From Clostridia bacterium (GTDB taxonomy: Bacteria; Bacillota; Clostridia; Oscillospirales; Acutalibacteraceae): a DNA stretch of 46,231 nt. The notes beneath the pieces are model-generated. The model made no database searches. It had not been told where the DNA came from and was given only the letters and a program-made list of their open reading frames with translations. The DNA lies in NCBI GenBank assembly GCA_029098305.1, contig JAQXOB010000040.1, forward strand, positions 1 to 46,231, read 5' to 3'. A program made the position numbers and the translations under genes. Shown here piece after piece: positions 33,232 to 42,092 of this stretch (position 1 is the stretch's first letter; the number at the start of each line of letters is the position of its first letter).

Positions 33232-34422
33232 TTAAACCTTCAAGACTTCTTCTTTTTTTATCTTTTCCCACAGCGGTGACATTGCACGAAGCTTTTCTAT
33301 GATGGGTGGCACTGTCTCTAAGATGTAGTCAGCATCCTCCATAGTGTTGTCGTCACTAAATGATAAACGCATAGATCCATGTGCTATCTCATGTGGAAGA
33401 CCTATTGAGAGCAACACGTGACTTGGATCAAGTGAACCGGATGTACAAGCGGAGCCGGATGATGCCGATATTCCCTTTAAGTCAAGATTTAAAAGCAAGG
33501 ATTCTCCCTCAATTCCTTCGAAGCACATATTTATATTGCCCGGTAGTCTCTTCACAGGATCTCCATTTAATCTCGAACGTTCAATTTTGAGCAAACCGGC
33601 TATAATTTTATCTCTTATAGCAATTAGCTTTTTATTTCGCTCATTCATTTCTGCTATTGCCAGTGTAAGAGCCTCAGCAAGACCCACAATACCAGCCAGA
33701 TGTTCTGTGCCGGCACGTCTGCCATTTTCCTGTGCTCCACCATCTATAAGATTAGGAATTCTGATTCCTTTTCTAATGTATAGAGCGCCACAGCCTTTAG
33801 GTCCATGAATTTTATGTGCTGTGAGTGAAAGCATATCAATATTTTGATTATGCACGTCTATTTCAACATTTCCAATTGCCTGCACTGCGTCAGTATGGAA
33901 TATAATGTTGTGGTTTTTACAGATTTCTGCAAGTTCAGATATAGGCTGTATCGTGCCTATTTCGTTATTTGCATACATTATTGTTACAAGCCCTGTATCT
34001 TCTCTGATTGCATTTTTTAGGTCTTCAGGGCGTACAACACCATCTTCATGCACCTCAAGCAATGTGATCTCGAAGCCTTCTTTTTTCAATGCATCTAGTG
34101 TGTGTAACACTGCATGATGCTCAAACGCACTTGATATAATATGCTTTTTGCCTTTTTTTAGCATCGAATGAGCAGCACCTTTGATGGCCCAGTTATCTGC
34201 TTCGCTTCCGCCTGATGTAAAATATATTTCGTTAGCAGATGCTCCGATACATTTTGCTATTTCATCTCTAGCTGTATCAATAGCATTATGAGCCTTAACC
34301 CCTTCTGCATAAATGCTTGATGGATTGCCATAAATTTCTGTAAGATATGGCATCATTTTATCTAGAACCTTTGGTGATAATGCGGTAGTTGCTGCATTAT
34401 CAGCATATATTTTTTTTACCAT
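33232..34422 (-). CDS. iscS: Cysteine desulfurase IscS/NifS
   Basis: 396 residues. This PLP enzyme takes sulfur from cysteine for Fe-S clusters and, in this organism, perhaps for the TusA-like carrier at 18532. The PLP lysine is K204 in [10 protein letters not shown], the histidine that stacks on PLP is H103 in FEHHAV, and the persulfide-forming cysteine is C326 in [11 protein letters not shown]. The long active-site loop (SSGSACTSG) puts it in class I, typical of IscS. rnhA precedes it by 54 bases on the same strand. Confidence 0.95.
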   Translation of the reverse strand: MVKKIYADNAATTALSPKVLDKMMPYLTEIYGNPSSIYAEGVKAHNAIDTARDEIAKCIGASANEIYFTSGGSEADNWAIKGAAHSMLKKGKKHIISSAFEHHAVLHTLDALKKEGFEITLLEVHEDGVVRPEDLKNAIREDTGLVTIMYANNEIGTIQPISELAEICKNHNIIFHTDAVQAIGNVEIDVHNQNIDMLSLTAHKIHGPKGCGALYIRKGIRIPNLIDGGAQENGRRAGTEHLAGIVGLAEALTLAIAEMNERNKKLIAIRDKIIAGLLKIERSRLNGDPVKRLPGNINMCFEGIEGESLLLNLDLKGISASSGSACTSGSLDPSHVLLSIGLPHEIAHGSMRLSFSDDNTMEDADYILETVPPIIEKLRAMSPLWEKIKKEEVLKV

Positions 34423-34476
34423 AAATTTTTACCTTGCGGTATTCCTCCTCTCAAATTATGTAAAATCTATGTCATA

Positions 34477-34917
34477 TTATTGATTGATTTTTTTGATTGC
34501 TTCTACTGCCAGTGTGTCGCAACGCTCATTTTTAGGGTGACCATTGTGGCCTTTTAGCCAATTCACATTTATCTTGTGAATATCATTGTAATAAAGCAGC
34601 TTATCCCATAATTCTGGATTAAGTGCCGGTTTACCATCACTTTTTTTCCAGCCTCTCTTTTTCCAGCCTATGGCCCAGCCCTTGCTAAGACCATCGCACA
34701 CATATTTGGAATCGCTGAAAAGATTAACTTCACACGGTTCTTTCAAAAGTTGCAATGCTTCGATCACAGCCGTAAGCTCCATTCGATTGTTAGTAGTATC
34801 AGCACAGCCACCGGAAATTTCCTTTATATGCTCACCGTATTCAAGTATTGCACCCCAACCTCCAGGGCCGGGATTACCGCTGCAAGCACCATCAGTATAA
34901 ATATTTACAACTCTCAA
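34477..34917 (-). CDS. rnhA: Ribonuclease HI
   Basis: 146 residues from a TTG start, 8 bases after AAGGAG. It degrades RNA in RNA-DNA hybrids. The DEDD residues are D9 in [13 protein letters not shown]47 in [10 protein letters not shown]69 in LFSDSKYV and D134 in ERCDTLA; the catalytic histidine is H124 in [15 protein letters not shown]. It heads the iscS-iscU run; its promoter at 34971-34999 is divergent from that of yicC. Confidence 0.95.
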   Translation of the reverse strand: MRVVNIYTDGACSGNPGPGGWGAILEYGEHIKEISGGCADTTNNRMELTAVIEALQLLKEPCEVNLFSDSKYVCDGLSKGWAIGWKKRGWKKSDGKPALNPELWDKLLYYNDIHKINVNWLKGHNGHPKNERCDTLAVEAIKKINQ

Positions 34918-34970
34918 AAAGCTTTCTCCTTGTCGTAAATTTGTATAAAATCCAAAACCAATTCCATTAC

Positions 34971-34999
34971 ATTATAAACCAATTTTAAAATTTATTCAA
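34971..34999 (-). promoter_or_regulatory. Promoter of rnhA
   Basis: Minus-strand TTGAAT (plus 34994-34999) and TATAAT (plus 34971-34976), 17-base spacer, 54 bases before the start codon. Confidence 0.7.
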
Positions 35000-35056
35000 C
35001 AGCTTTTTTCCACTTTTTTGTTAATATTACTTTATATATTATTTTCCATACATCTA

Positions 35057-35085
35057 TTGAAATATTATTCAATTAATGATAAAAT
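35057..35085 (+). promoter_or_regulatory. Promoter of yicC-remA-gmk
   Basis: TTGAAA at 35057-35062 and TAAAAT at 35080-35085 with a 17-base spacer. Predicted transcript start about 28 bases before the yicC start codon. Confidence 0.75.
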
Positions 35086-35119
35086 TATCTAAATTTTATT
35101 GGAATAAGGGATGGTAAAA

Positions 35120-35998
35120 GTGATAAAAAGCATGACCGGCTTTGGTAGATTTGAAGGAACTATAGAAAATATCGGTATTAATATTGAGATAAAAACAGTT
35201 AATCATCGTTATTTTGATTTTAACTGTCGTTCAGGCAGGGGATATGGATTTTTGGATGAAAAACTGAAGAACCATATTCAATCTAAAATTTCCAGAGGTA
35301 AGGTGGATGTTTCTCTTAATGTAACTTTTTTGGAAGAAGCACCGTGTGTTGTAGATGTTAATCATAGTTTGGCTGAGGGCTATGTGTCGGCTTTAAATGA
35401 TATTAAATCTAAATATTCTTTATCCGGTGAAATTACTGCTGCTATGATTACACGTTTTCCGGATGTACTTACAGTGAGAAAAACCCCGGCTGATGAAGAA
35501 AAAATATGGGGTTGTGTGAGTCAAGCATGCGATATTGCTTTAGAAAATCTATTAAGTATGCGCATAGTAGAAGGTGAAAGACTGAAAAATGATATACTTG
35601 AAAAAGCACACGGAATACTTGATATGGTTAGTGTGATAGAAGAGAAATCTCCGGAAACTGTGATAGCCTATAGAGAGCGCTTGGAACAAAAACTTCGCTC
35701 TATGCTCGAAAATAACAGCTTCGATGATCAACGGATTCTCACAGAGACAGCTATATTTGCTGATAAGGTAGCTATTGATGAAGAAACAGTTCGACTAAGA
35801 AGTCATTTTGATCAGCTTGAGATAACATTAAATGAAGATAATGCAATAGGCAGAAAATTAGATTTTCTGCTTCAAGAGATGAACCGTGAAATTAATACGA
35901 TTGGTTCTAAGGCAACAAACTCTGAGATTGCTCATATAGTTGTAGATGTAAAATCAGAGCTCGAAAAGATAAGAGAGCAAATTCAGAATATTGAATAA
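35120..35998 (+). CDS. yicC: YicC/YloC-family endoribonuclease
   Basis: 292 residues from GTG at 35120, where the protein begins IKSMTGFGR, the conserved family start; an ATG at 35111 would add three residues but leaves little room for the ribosome binding site. Family members are endoribonucleases acting on small RNAs. NHRYFDFNCRSGRG and the C-terminal DFLLQEMNREINTIGSKATN are the signature blocks. Placement directly before remA and gmk is standard in Firmicutes. Confidence 0.93.
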   Translation: MIKSMTGFGRFEGTIENIGINIEIKTVNHRYFDFNCRSGRGYGFLDEKLKNHIQSKISRGKVDVSLNVTFLEEAPCVVDVNHSLAEGYVSALNDIKSKYSLSGEITAAMITRFPDVLTVRKTPADEEKIWGCVSQACDIALENLLSMRIVEGERLKNDILEKAHGILDMVSVIEEKSPETVIAYRERLEQKLRSMLENNSFDDQRILTETAIFADKVAIDEETVRLRSHFDQLEITLNEDNAIGRKLDFLLQEMNREINTIGSKATNSEIAHIVVDVKSELEKIREQIQNIE

Positions 35999-36014
35999 TA
36001 CAGGAGAAAAGTAC

Positions 36015-36056
36015 ATGGTCAAAACTATGTATAACATAATGATATGCAACTTTTAA
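36015..36056 (+). promoter_or_regulatory. Short frame overlapping the remA start
   Basis: ATG at 36015 is 8 bases after CAGGAG (36001-36006) and opens a 13-codon frame ([13 protein letters not shown]) that ends TAA at 36054-36056, 10 bases inside remA. The remA start itself lacks a nearby ribosome binding site, so the short frame may drive remA by coupled re-initiation. Same layout as at dnaD. Confidence 0.45.
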
Positions 36057-36301
36057 ACATAGGCTATGGTAATCTTATTTCTGTTGATAAAATATTGACA
36101 GTTGTAAGTCCGGATGCCGCACCAATTAAGAGAATAATCACAGAGGCACGTGACCGTGGAAAGCTGATAGATGCATCATGCGGAAGAAAAACACAATCTG
36201 TAATTATAACAGACAGTGACCACGTGATTTTATCGGCATCTAGCCTGAAACAGATTTCATCAAGATTAAATGGTGAGGAGAATATACAAGATGAGCAATA
36301 A
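36044..36301 (+). CDS. remA: RemA-type matrix regulator (DUF370)
   Basis: 85 residues. RemA is a small oligomeric DNA-binding protein that controls biofilm matrix and osmoprotection genes in Bacillus and is widespread in Clostridia. [16 protein letters not shown] at the start and [20 protein letters not shown] with [12 protein letters not shown] follow the family consensus. The start is the ATG at 36044; no good Shine-Dalgarno site is near it. It overlaps gmk by 11 bases. Confidence 0.92.
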   Translation: MQLLNIGYGNLISVDKILTVVSPDAAPIKRIITEARDRGKLIDASCGRKTQSVIITDSDHVILSASSLKQISSRLNGEENIQDEQ

Positions 36302-36866
36302 GGGTAATTTATTTGTTATTTCGGGTCCTTCCGGCGCAGGAAAAGGAACGGTAGTAAAAGAAATATTAAAAAGAGATGAGAAAGTTATGCTTTCTGTTTC
36401 TGCTACCACCAGATCTCCAAGAGAGGGAGAAGTTGATGGCAGAGAATATTATTTTATAAGTAAAGAGAAATTTGAAGACTTAATCAAGTCTAATGGTTTG
36501 CTCGAATATGCCGGATATTGCGATAATTTCTATGGCACGCCAAAACAAGCAGTCGAAGATAATTTGGAAAAGGGAATAGATGTAATCCTTGAAATAGATA
36601 TCCAAGGTGGAGAAAGCATAAGAAAGGTTGCTCCTCATGCTGTGAGTATCTTTATTGCACCACCATCAATGGAAGAACTAAGAAAGCGTCTGGTATCAAG
36701 AGGAACAGAAGCAGAAAATGTTATTGAAAAACGTCTGAAAAAAGCTGAGCTTGAAATGCAGGAATCCTCAAAATATGATTACCTTGTTGTGAACAATAAT
36801 GTGGAACAATGTGCAGAAAACGTGCTTTGCATTATAAAATCCGAGAGATTTAGGGTAAATAAATGA
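36291..36866 (+). CDS. gmk: Guanylate kinase
   Basis: 191 residues from ATG at 36291, 10 bases after GGTGAGGAG. The enzyme phosphorylates GMP and dGMP. P-loop [10 protein letters not shown] (11-20), the GMP-binding [17 protein letters not shown] segment, and EIDIQGG are all present. An in-frame ATG at 36270 would overlap remA further and is not family-like. In many Firmicutes rpoZ follows gmk; here it does not. Confidence 0.95.
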   Translation: MSNKGNLFVISGPSGAGKGTVVKEILKRDEKVMLSVSATTRSPREGEVDGREYYFISKEKFEDLIKSNGLLEYAGYCDNFYGTPKQAVEDNLEKGIDVILEIDIQGGESIRKVAPHAVSIFIAPPSMEELRKRLVSRGTEAENVIEKRLKKAELEMQESSKYDYLVVNNNVEQCAENVLCIIKSERFRVNK

Positions 36867-37019
36867 GATAATCAGAATCTATAAAAAATAGGCTGATACT
36901 GTGGTGACCACCGATGCTGAACTATTTACTCAAAGGTTACTTAAGTATTGCCCTAAAATAAATAATTAATATATATTATTTCCTTAATATGTATTTTTTT
37001 GTAGAGGAATGATGTAAAA

Positions 37020-38074
37020 TTGTTAAATCAAAGTCAATACAATGTGTTAAAAAATAATAACGCCATAGATTTTTTCAAGTTTATTTTCTCATATTTTGTT
37101 ATGATAATCCACTGTACCCCTTTTATTGTTTTTGGGGAAGGGGTTAACCTTTTTATTGAAAGTACATTACCTCGTTTGGCTGTGCCGTACTTTTTTGCCT
37201 GTTCGGGTTTTTTCTTTTTTAAAAACTTGGATTACAATAATGGTAAAATTATAAATTCTAAAGAAAATCGACAAAAGCTACATAAATATATTATTAGACT
37301 TTCTATTCTATATGTTATTTGGTCTGTTATATATTTGTCTGTTCAAATATATGAATGGTACCATACAAACTGGCTGTCTCTTGGCGCATTTAAAGATTAC
37401 TTTATATCTTTTTTCACAAGAGGCTCCTATTACCATATGTGGTATGTTTTATACTTGATATTTGCAACCATTGCTTTATATTTTATTATGAGCATCTCTA
37501 AAAGATTTATTGTATATGGCTTAGCGGTTGTATTTTACATTATCAGTATGTTTGCGTATGCTTATGATTTGTTTTTACCACCTGTTAATATAACCAGAGC
37601 AATAATAAATTATTTTCCTTCATTGTTTTATTCCATTACTAGGGCATTGCCTCTTATATGCATCGGAATAATTTGTATTAAACACAGCTCCAAAAGAGTA
37701 AAATATAATCTTATAGGTTTTATCATTTCATTTTTAGGCTTGATCGCTGAATTTTGCTTGATTAATAATTTTACAGATAACCATTCTAGTTTCTCATATA
37801 TTGTATTTACAATACCATGCACATATTTTCTTTTTCGTTAATCTGTAACCTGAATTTACATATTAAAAAAAGCACTGCAAAATTAATACGTAATATGAGT
37901 ACAATAATATACTGTTCACATCCACTTTTTATTTTTTTGTATTCGCAAATCGATCCTTCATTTAATAGTATTTTAAAATATGTAATAATAGCAACGGCAT
38001 CAACTTTATTTGCTTTTTGTGTAGTTAAAATATCCAACCTAAAATATTTTAGATTTCTAAAGAATTTATACTAA
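37020..38074 (+). pseudogene. Acyltransferase family 3 membrane protein, frameshifted
   Basis: OafA/WecH-like acyltransferase that modifies surface sugars, about ten membrane helices. The first frame (TTG at 37020 after GAGGA) opens NNAIDFFKFIFSYFVMIIHC, the catalytic-histidine helix, and stops at 37839-37841. The next residues expected for the family continue in another frame from about 37835 to 38074 (SLICNLNLHIKKSTAKLIRN and HPLFIFLYSQ). The shift occurs at TTTTT 37831-37835; one more T would restore one frame of about 350 residues. Loss of a base in a homopolymer may be real decay, phase variation or a sequence error. No sugar gene lies beside it. Confidence 0.8.
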
Positions 38075-38103
38075 TGGTAATTTAAAGAATAACTTCAACA
38101 TAA

Positions 38104-38133
38104 TTGATATTATTCATAAATATTTTATAAAAT
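38104..38133 (+). promoter_or_regulatory. Possible promoter of the glycerate kinase operon
   Basis: TTGATA at 38104-38109 and TAAAAT at 38128-38133 with an 18-base spacer. A second weaker match (TTGATT 38154-38159, TAAAAT 38177-38182) is closer to the gene. Confidence 0.4.
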
Positions 38134-38205
38134 CTTATTTAGTGTGCCTAAAATTGATTGTATTCATTTTTAGATTTAAAATGCGTTGAAAAGGATGTGA
38201 CACCC

Positions 38206-39444
38206 ATGAATCTTCGCTTGGAATGTGATTATATAGTAAAAAATGCTATTCGTCATGTTTTGCCGGACTCCGCTGTTAGACGTGCTCTTGATGGCGTGTT
38301 TTTTTTAGATGGCAGGCTGTTGCTTGTATCTGTGGGCAAAGCTGCATGGAATATGGCACAATCGGCATACGAGGTGCTTGGCGATAAAATTGATGATGGC
38401 ATTGTTATTACAAAGCATGGATATTCTATGGGCGAAATCGGAAAGCTTAGAATATATGAAGCTGGTCATCCGGTGCCAGATGATGATACTTTTTTTGCCA
38501 CAAACGAAGTTTTAAAGTTGACTGATAAGCTATGTGAAAACGACACAGTCATTTTTTTACTTTCAGGAGGCGGAAGCGCATTATTTGAAAAGCCATTGGT
38601 GAGTGCAGAGGAGTTGCAGAGTATAACTTCTCAGTTGCTTGCGTGTGGTGCGGATATCGTGGAGATAAACACCATAAGAAAACGTCTATCTCAGGTAAAG
38701 GGCGGACGCTTTGCGTTGCATTGTTTTCCTGCTAAGATATTCACTATTGTATTATCTGATATTATTGGTGATCCTCTGGATATGATTGCATCCGGTCCTG
38801 CTTATCCTGATAGTAGTACTTGTCAGGATGCTCTTCGGATTATAAAGAAATATAATATTAATGTTTCATCTGATGCTTTGGCTTGCCTTAACACAGAAAC
38901 ACCAAAAGAAATATCAAATGTCACCACAAAAGTTACAGGTAGTGTAAAAGAGCTGGTGCTTGCTGCCTCAGAAGCTTGTGCAGAGCTTGGATATGAGCCA
39001 ATCATTCTATCTGATCACGTTGTCTGTCAGGCTCGTGAAGCAGGTAAGATGCTTGCTCAAAAGGTGATTGAAAGTGCAGGTACCAAAAAATCACTTGCGT
39101 TTATTATAGGTGGCGAAACAGTTGTGCATATCACAGGCAATGGAAAAGGTGGACGAAATCAGGAAATTACTCTTTCAGCTGCACAGCATATTGCAGGCAT
39201 CGCTAATTCAGCTGTGTTTTCAGTAGGTTCAGATGGTACAGATGGCCCTACGGATGCCGCAGGAGGCTATGTGGATGATACCACAGCGGACAAACTTTCA
39301 AAAAAAGGCATAGATATAGCATCGGTACTTTCTAACAATGATGCATACAATGCGCTCATGGCTTGTAACGGACTAATATTTACAGGTGCCACAGGAACAA
39401 ATGTTAATGATGTATCAGTGGCTCTGATTAAAAATGGAGGTTAA
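38206..39444 (+). CDS. Glycerate 2-kinase (DUF4147/MOFRL type)
   Basis: 412 residues from ATG 38206, 10 bases after AAAAGGA. The N-terminal DUF4147 part (VSVGKAAWNMAQSAYEVLGD, LLSGGGSALFEKP, EINTIRKRLSQVKGGRFA) and the C-terminal MOFRL domain (GGETVVHITGNGKGGRNQEI, SVGSDGTDGPTDAAGG) are both complete. The enzyme phosphorylates glycerate in serine and sugar-acid metabolism. The next gene's ribosome binding site lies within its last codons. Confidence 0.9.
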   Translation: MNLRLECDYIVKNAIRHVLPDSAVRRALDGVFFLDGRLLLVSVGKAAWNMAQSAYEVLGDKIDDGIVITKHGYSMGEIGKLRIYEAGHPVPDDDTFFATNEVLKLTDKLCENDTVIFLLSGGGSALFEKPLVSAEELQSITSQLLACGADIVEINTIRKRLSQVKGGRFALHCFPAKIFTIVLSDIIGDPLDMIASGPAYPDSSTCQDALRIIKKYNINVSSDALACLNTETPKEISNVTTKVTGSVKELVLAASEACAELGYEPIILSDHVVCQAREAGKMLAQKVIESAGTKKSLAFIIGGETVVHITGNGKGGRNQEITLSAAQHIAGIANSAVFSVGSDGTDGPTDAAGGYVDDTTADKLSKKGIDIASVLSNNDAYNALMACNGLIFTGATGTNVNDVSVALIKNGG

Positions 39445-39445
39445 T

Positions 39446-40123
39446 ATGAAATTACCAATTATTCTTTTATGTATTTTAGGTATAATTATTCAAGCGACTT
39501 TTATCATGGTAGAGCATAAGAAAAAATATGTACCGGCAGTATTGCTTAAGGGCTGCGCTTCTGCTGTGTTTACCACAATCGGTGCAATAGCTTTTTCGTC
39601 AGCTGCAAATATTTCTTTTGCGAAGTCTGTTTTGATAGGACTTATCTTAGGCACAGTAGGCGATATTCTTTTAAATCTAAGATTTGTATTTGAAAAAATC
39701 GGTCAAAAGATTTTTCTTTTAGGTATAGCGGCATTCCTTGCAGGTCACATCCTTTATCTTGTAGCAATCATACCGCTCAGTACTAACCTTTTACCGTGTA
39801 TCATCATCGGAGCAGTAATTGCTGCTGCAATTCTAGCATACATATTTAAGACTATGCAGGTTAAGATAGCTTTTAAAATTTTCGGTATTTTTTATCTAGG
39901 TGCAGTGGTGATTATGACAGCGATTGCTATAGGAAACCTCATAGCAAGTCCATCAACTGTTACTTGGTTGTATGCAGTGGGTGCAGTGTTGTTTACAATA
40001 TCAGATATTGTTTTGATTTTTAATACATTTGGATCAACCCAAAAGTTTTCACTACGTATCACAAATCTATCTTTGTATTATATAGGACAGTTGCTGATTG
40101 CAAGTAGTCTATTCTTTATTTAA
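39446..40123 (+). CDS. YhhN/TMEM86-like membrane protein (lysoplasmalogenase family)
   Basis: 225 residues from ATG 39446, 6 bases after GGAGG; an upstream in-frame ATG at 39434 overlaps that site. Seven to eight membrane helices. GDILLNLRF and the late SDIVLIFN carry the conserved acidic residues of the YhhN family, whose members cleave the vinyl ether bond of lysoplasmalogen. Many anaerobic clostridia make plasmalogens, which would give it a substrate. Assignment from length and helix pattern is good, enzyme activity inferred. Confidence 0.8.
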   Translation: MKLPIILLCILGIIIQATFIMVEHKKKYVPAVLLKGCASAVFTTIGAIAFSSAANISFAKSVLIGLILGTVGDILLNLRFVFEKIGQKIFLLGIAAFLAGHILYLVAIIPLSTNLLPCIIIGAVIAAAILAYIFKTMQVKIAFKIFGIFYLGAVVIMTAIAIGNLIASPSTVTWLYAVGAVLFTISDIVLIFNTFGSTQKFSLRITNLSLYYIGQLLIASSLFFI

Positions 40124-40137
40124 GAGATATATCACTA

Positions 40138-40171
40138 AGCACTGTGGCAGATGTGTCGCAGTGCTTTTTTT
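40138..40171 (+). terminator. Terminator of the glycerate kinase operon
   Basis: AGCACTGTG at 40138-40146 pairs with CGCAGTGCT at 40157-40165 (one G-U), followed by seven T at 40165-40171. Confidence 0.9.
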
Positions 40172-40238
40172 GCAGATATCGCATATTGTTATGAGCGTTT
40201 AATGCAGTTGCATATATTGAAGTAAGGATATTTTTATA

Positions 40239-40266
40239 TTGACATTTTACCTTACTCTGATAAAAT
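40239..40266 (+). promoter_or_regulatory. Promoter of the ABC exporter operon
   Basis: TTGACA at 40239-40244 and TAAAAT at 40261-40266 with a 16-base spacer, 41 bases before the ATG. Confidence 0.7.
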
Positions 40267-40307
40267 ATAATAAGTATATTATAAAAATGTAGTAAAGAGG
40301 AAATTAA

Positions 40308-42092
40308 ATGATTTTTGGTAAGTATATAAATCGCTATTATCTAAAATATGCAGGTATGTTACTTCTAGGCATAGTTGCACTTGTTTTTGTTGATTTTTTT
40401 CAGCTCAAGGTGCCTGAATTTTATCGAATGATTATTAATGCGGTGAACACAGGCTATGTAGAACTAAACGGCGATTTGGTGCGCTTTGATATGAATATTT
40501 TACTTGACAATATATGCCTTCCGCTTATTGTCACAATTCTTGTGATGATCGTGGGACGATTTGCATGGAGAATCGCTTTTTTTGGCACAGCTATCCGTGT
40601 TGAAACCGATTTGCGAAACATAATGTTTGATCATTGTCGCAAGCTGTCTCAAAATTATTATCAAGTAAATAAAGTAGGCAATTTGATGAGCCTTTTTACA
40701 AATGATTTGGACACCATACATGAGTGTTTTGGTGATGGTATATTGATGTTTACAGATGCTCTTCTGCTTGGTCTGTTTGCTGTTTATAAGATGTGGAATA
40801 TGAACAAATCGCTTACTTGTTTGTGCCTTATCCCTATGGCGATCTTGCTTGGAATATCCACTATAGTGGGCAAAGAGATGATGAAGCGCTGGGAAACCAG
40901 ACAGCAGGCTTTTTCCGATTTGTCTGATTTTTCTCAAGAGAGTTTTTCCGGTATTGCTGTTATTAAAGCATTTGTTAAAGAACTAAGAGAATTAACTGCT
41001 TTCAAAAAACTTAACAAAGAGAATGAAAAGGCAAACGTAAACTTCACAAAAGTATCTATGCTTTTACATATACTTGTTACATTGCTTGTAGAGTCTGTTA
41101 TAGGTGTTATTCTAGGCTATGGTGGATATCTAGCATATTCTAAGGTGTTCAATGCAGGTCAAGTGGTAGAATTTATTGGATATTTTTCAGCAACAATATG
41201 GCCTATAATGGCTATATCGCAACTTATAGATATGACATCCAGAGGCAGTGCATCCCTTAAGCGTATATCAGAGCTTCTCGATGCAGAGATTGATGTAAAA
41301 GACCGTGAAGATGTAAAGCAGGTACTCTCACTAGATGGCAAAATAGAATTTAAGCACCTCAGCTTTGCTTACCCTGATGAAACTATTAATGCACTTAATG
41401 ATGTTAGTTTTATTATTAACGCAGGCGAGAGCGTGGGAATAGTTGGTAAGACCGGCTCAGGCAAAACAACGATTGTTGACCTTATTTTGCGTACTTATAA
41501 TGTTCCTGATGGCACTATATATATTGACGACCATGATATTAATACACTACCTATAAAAACTGTTCGAGAAAAATGTGCTTATGTACCACAGGATAATTTC
41601 CTTTTCTCAGACACGATAGAGAATAACATTGCTTTCGCCTATGACGATCTGAATAGTGAAGATGTGGTAAATGCCGCAAAAATGGCAGATATAAATGATA
41701 ATATCTTGGAATTCAAAGAAGGGTATAGCACTGTTCTTGGTGAGCGTGGTGTCACAGTTTCCGGTGGACAAAAGCAGAGAATTTCCATTGCACGCGCTTT
41801 GATAAAAAAAGCTGCTATTTTGATTTTAGATGACTCTGTATCTGCTGTAGATACAAAGACAGAACGTGTGATCCTTGATAATCTTAAAAAAATACATTCT
41901 GAACAGACTATTATCCTGATAGCACACCGCATTTCTACTGTCGAGAAAATGGACAAAATCATATTTATAGACGATGGACATATACAGGCGGTTGGAACGC
42001 ACGATGAGCTTTATGCAAGCTGTGACGAATACAAAAAGATGGTAGACTTACAGCGTCTTGAAGATGAGGTAGGAGGTGACAGCAATGCGTGA
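40308..42092 (+). CDS. Heterodimeric ABC exporter subunit with degenerate ATPase site
   Basis: 594 residues. Six membrane helices (about 1-325) followed by an ATPase domain. Walker A GKTGSGKT 380-387, signature VSGGQ 484-488 and the H-loop AHRIS are normal, but the residue after Walker B is D509 (LILDDSVSAVD) where a catalytic glutamate is expected. That is the mark of the non-canonical half in pairs such as TM287/288 and BmrCD. The partner is the next gene, which overlaps it by 8 bases. It exports lipids, peptides or drugs; the substrate is not evident. Confidence 0.93.
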   Translation: MIFGKYINRYYLKYAGMLLLGIVALVFVDFFQLKVPEFYRMIINAVNTGYVELNGDLVRFDMNILLDNICLPLIVTILVMIVGRFAWRIAFFGTAIRVETDLRNIMFDHCRKLSQNYYQVNKVGNLMSLFTNDLDTIHECFGDGILMFTDALLLGLFAVYKMWNMNKSLTCLCLIPMAILLGISTIVGKEMMKRWETRQQAFSDLSDFSQESFSGIAVIKAFVKELRELTAFKKLNKENEKANVNFTKVSMLLHILVTLLVESVIGVILGYGGYLAYSKVFNAGQVVEFIGYFSATIWPIMAISQLIDMTSRGSASLKRISELLDAEIDVKDREDVKQVLSLDGKIEFKHLSFAYPDETINALNDVSFIINAGESVGIVGKTGSGKTTIVDLILRTYNVPDGTIYIDDHDINTLPIKTVREKCAYVPQDNFLFSDTIENNIAFAYDDLNSEDVVNAAKMADINDNILEFKEGYSTVLGERGVTVSGGQKQRISIARALIKKAAILILDDSVSAVDTKTERVILDNLKKIHSEQTIILIAHRISTVEKMDKIIFIDDGHIQAVGTHDELYASCDEYKKMVDLQRLEDEVGGDSNA

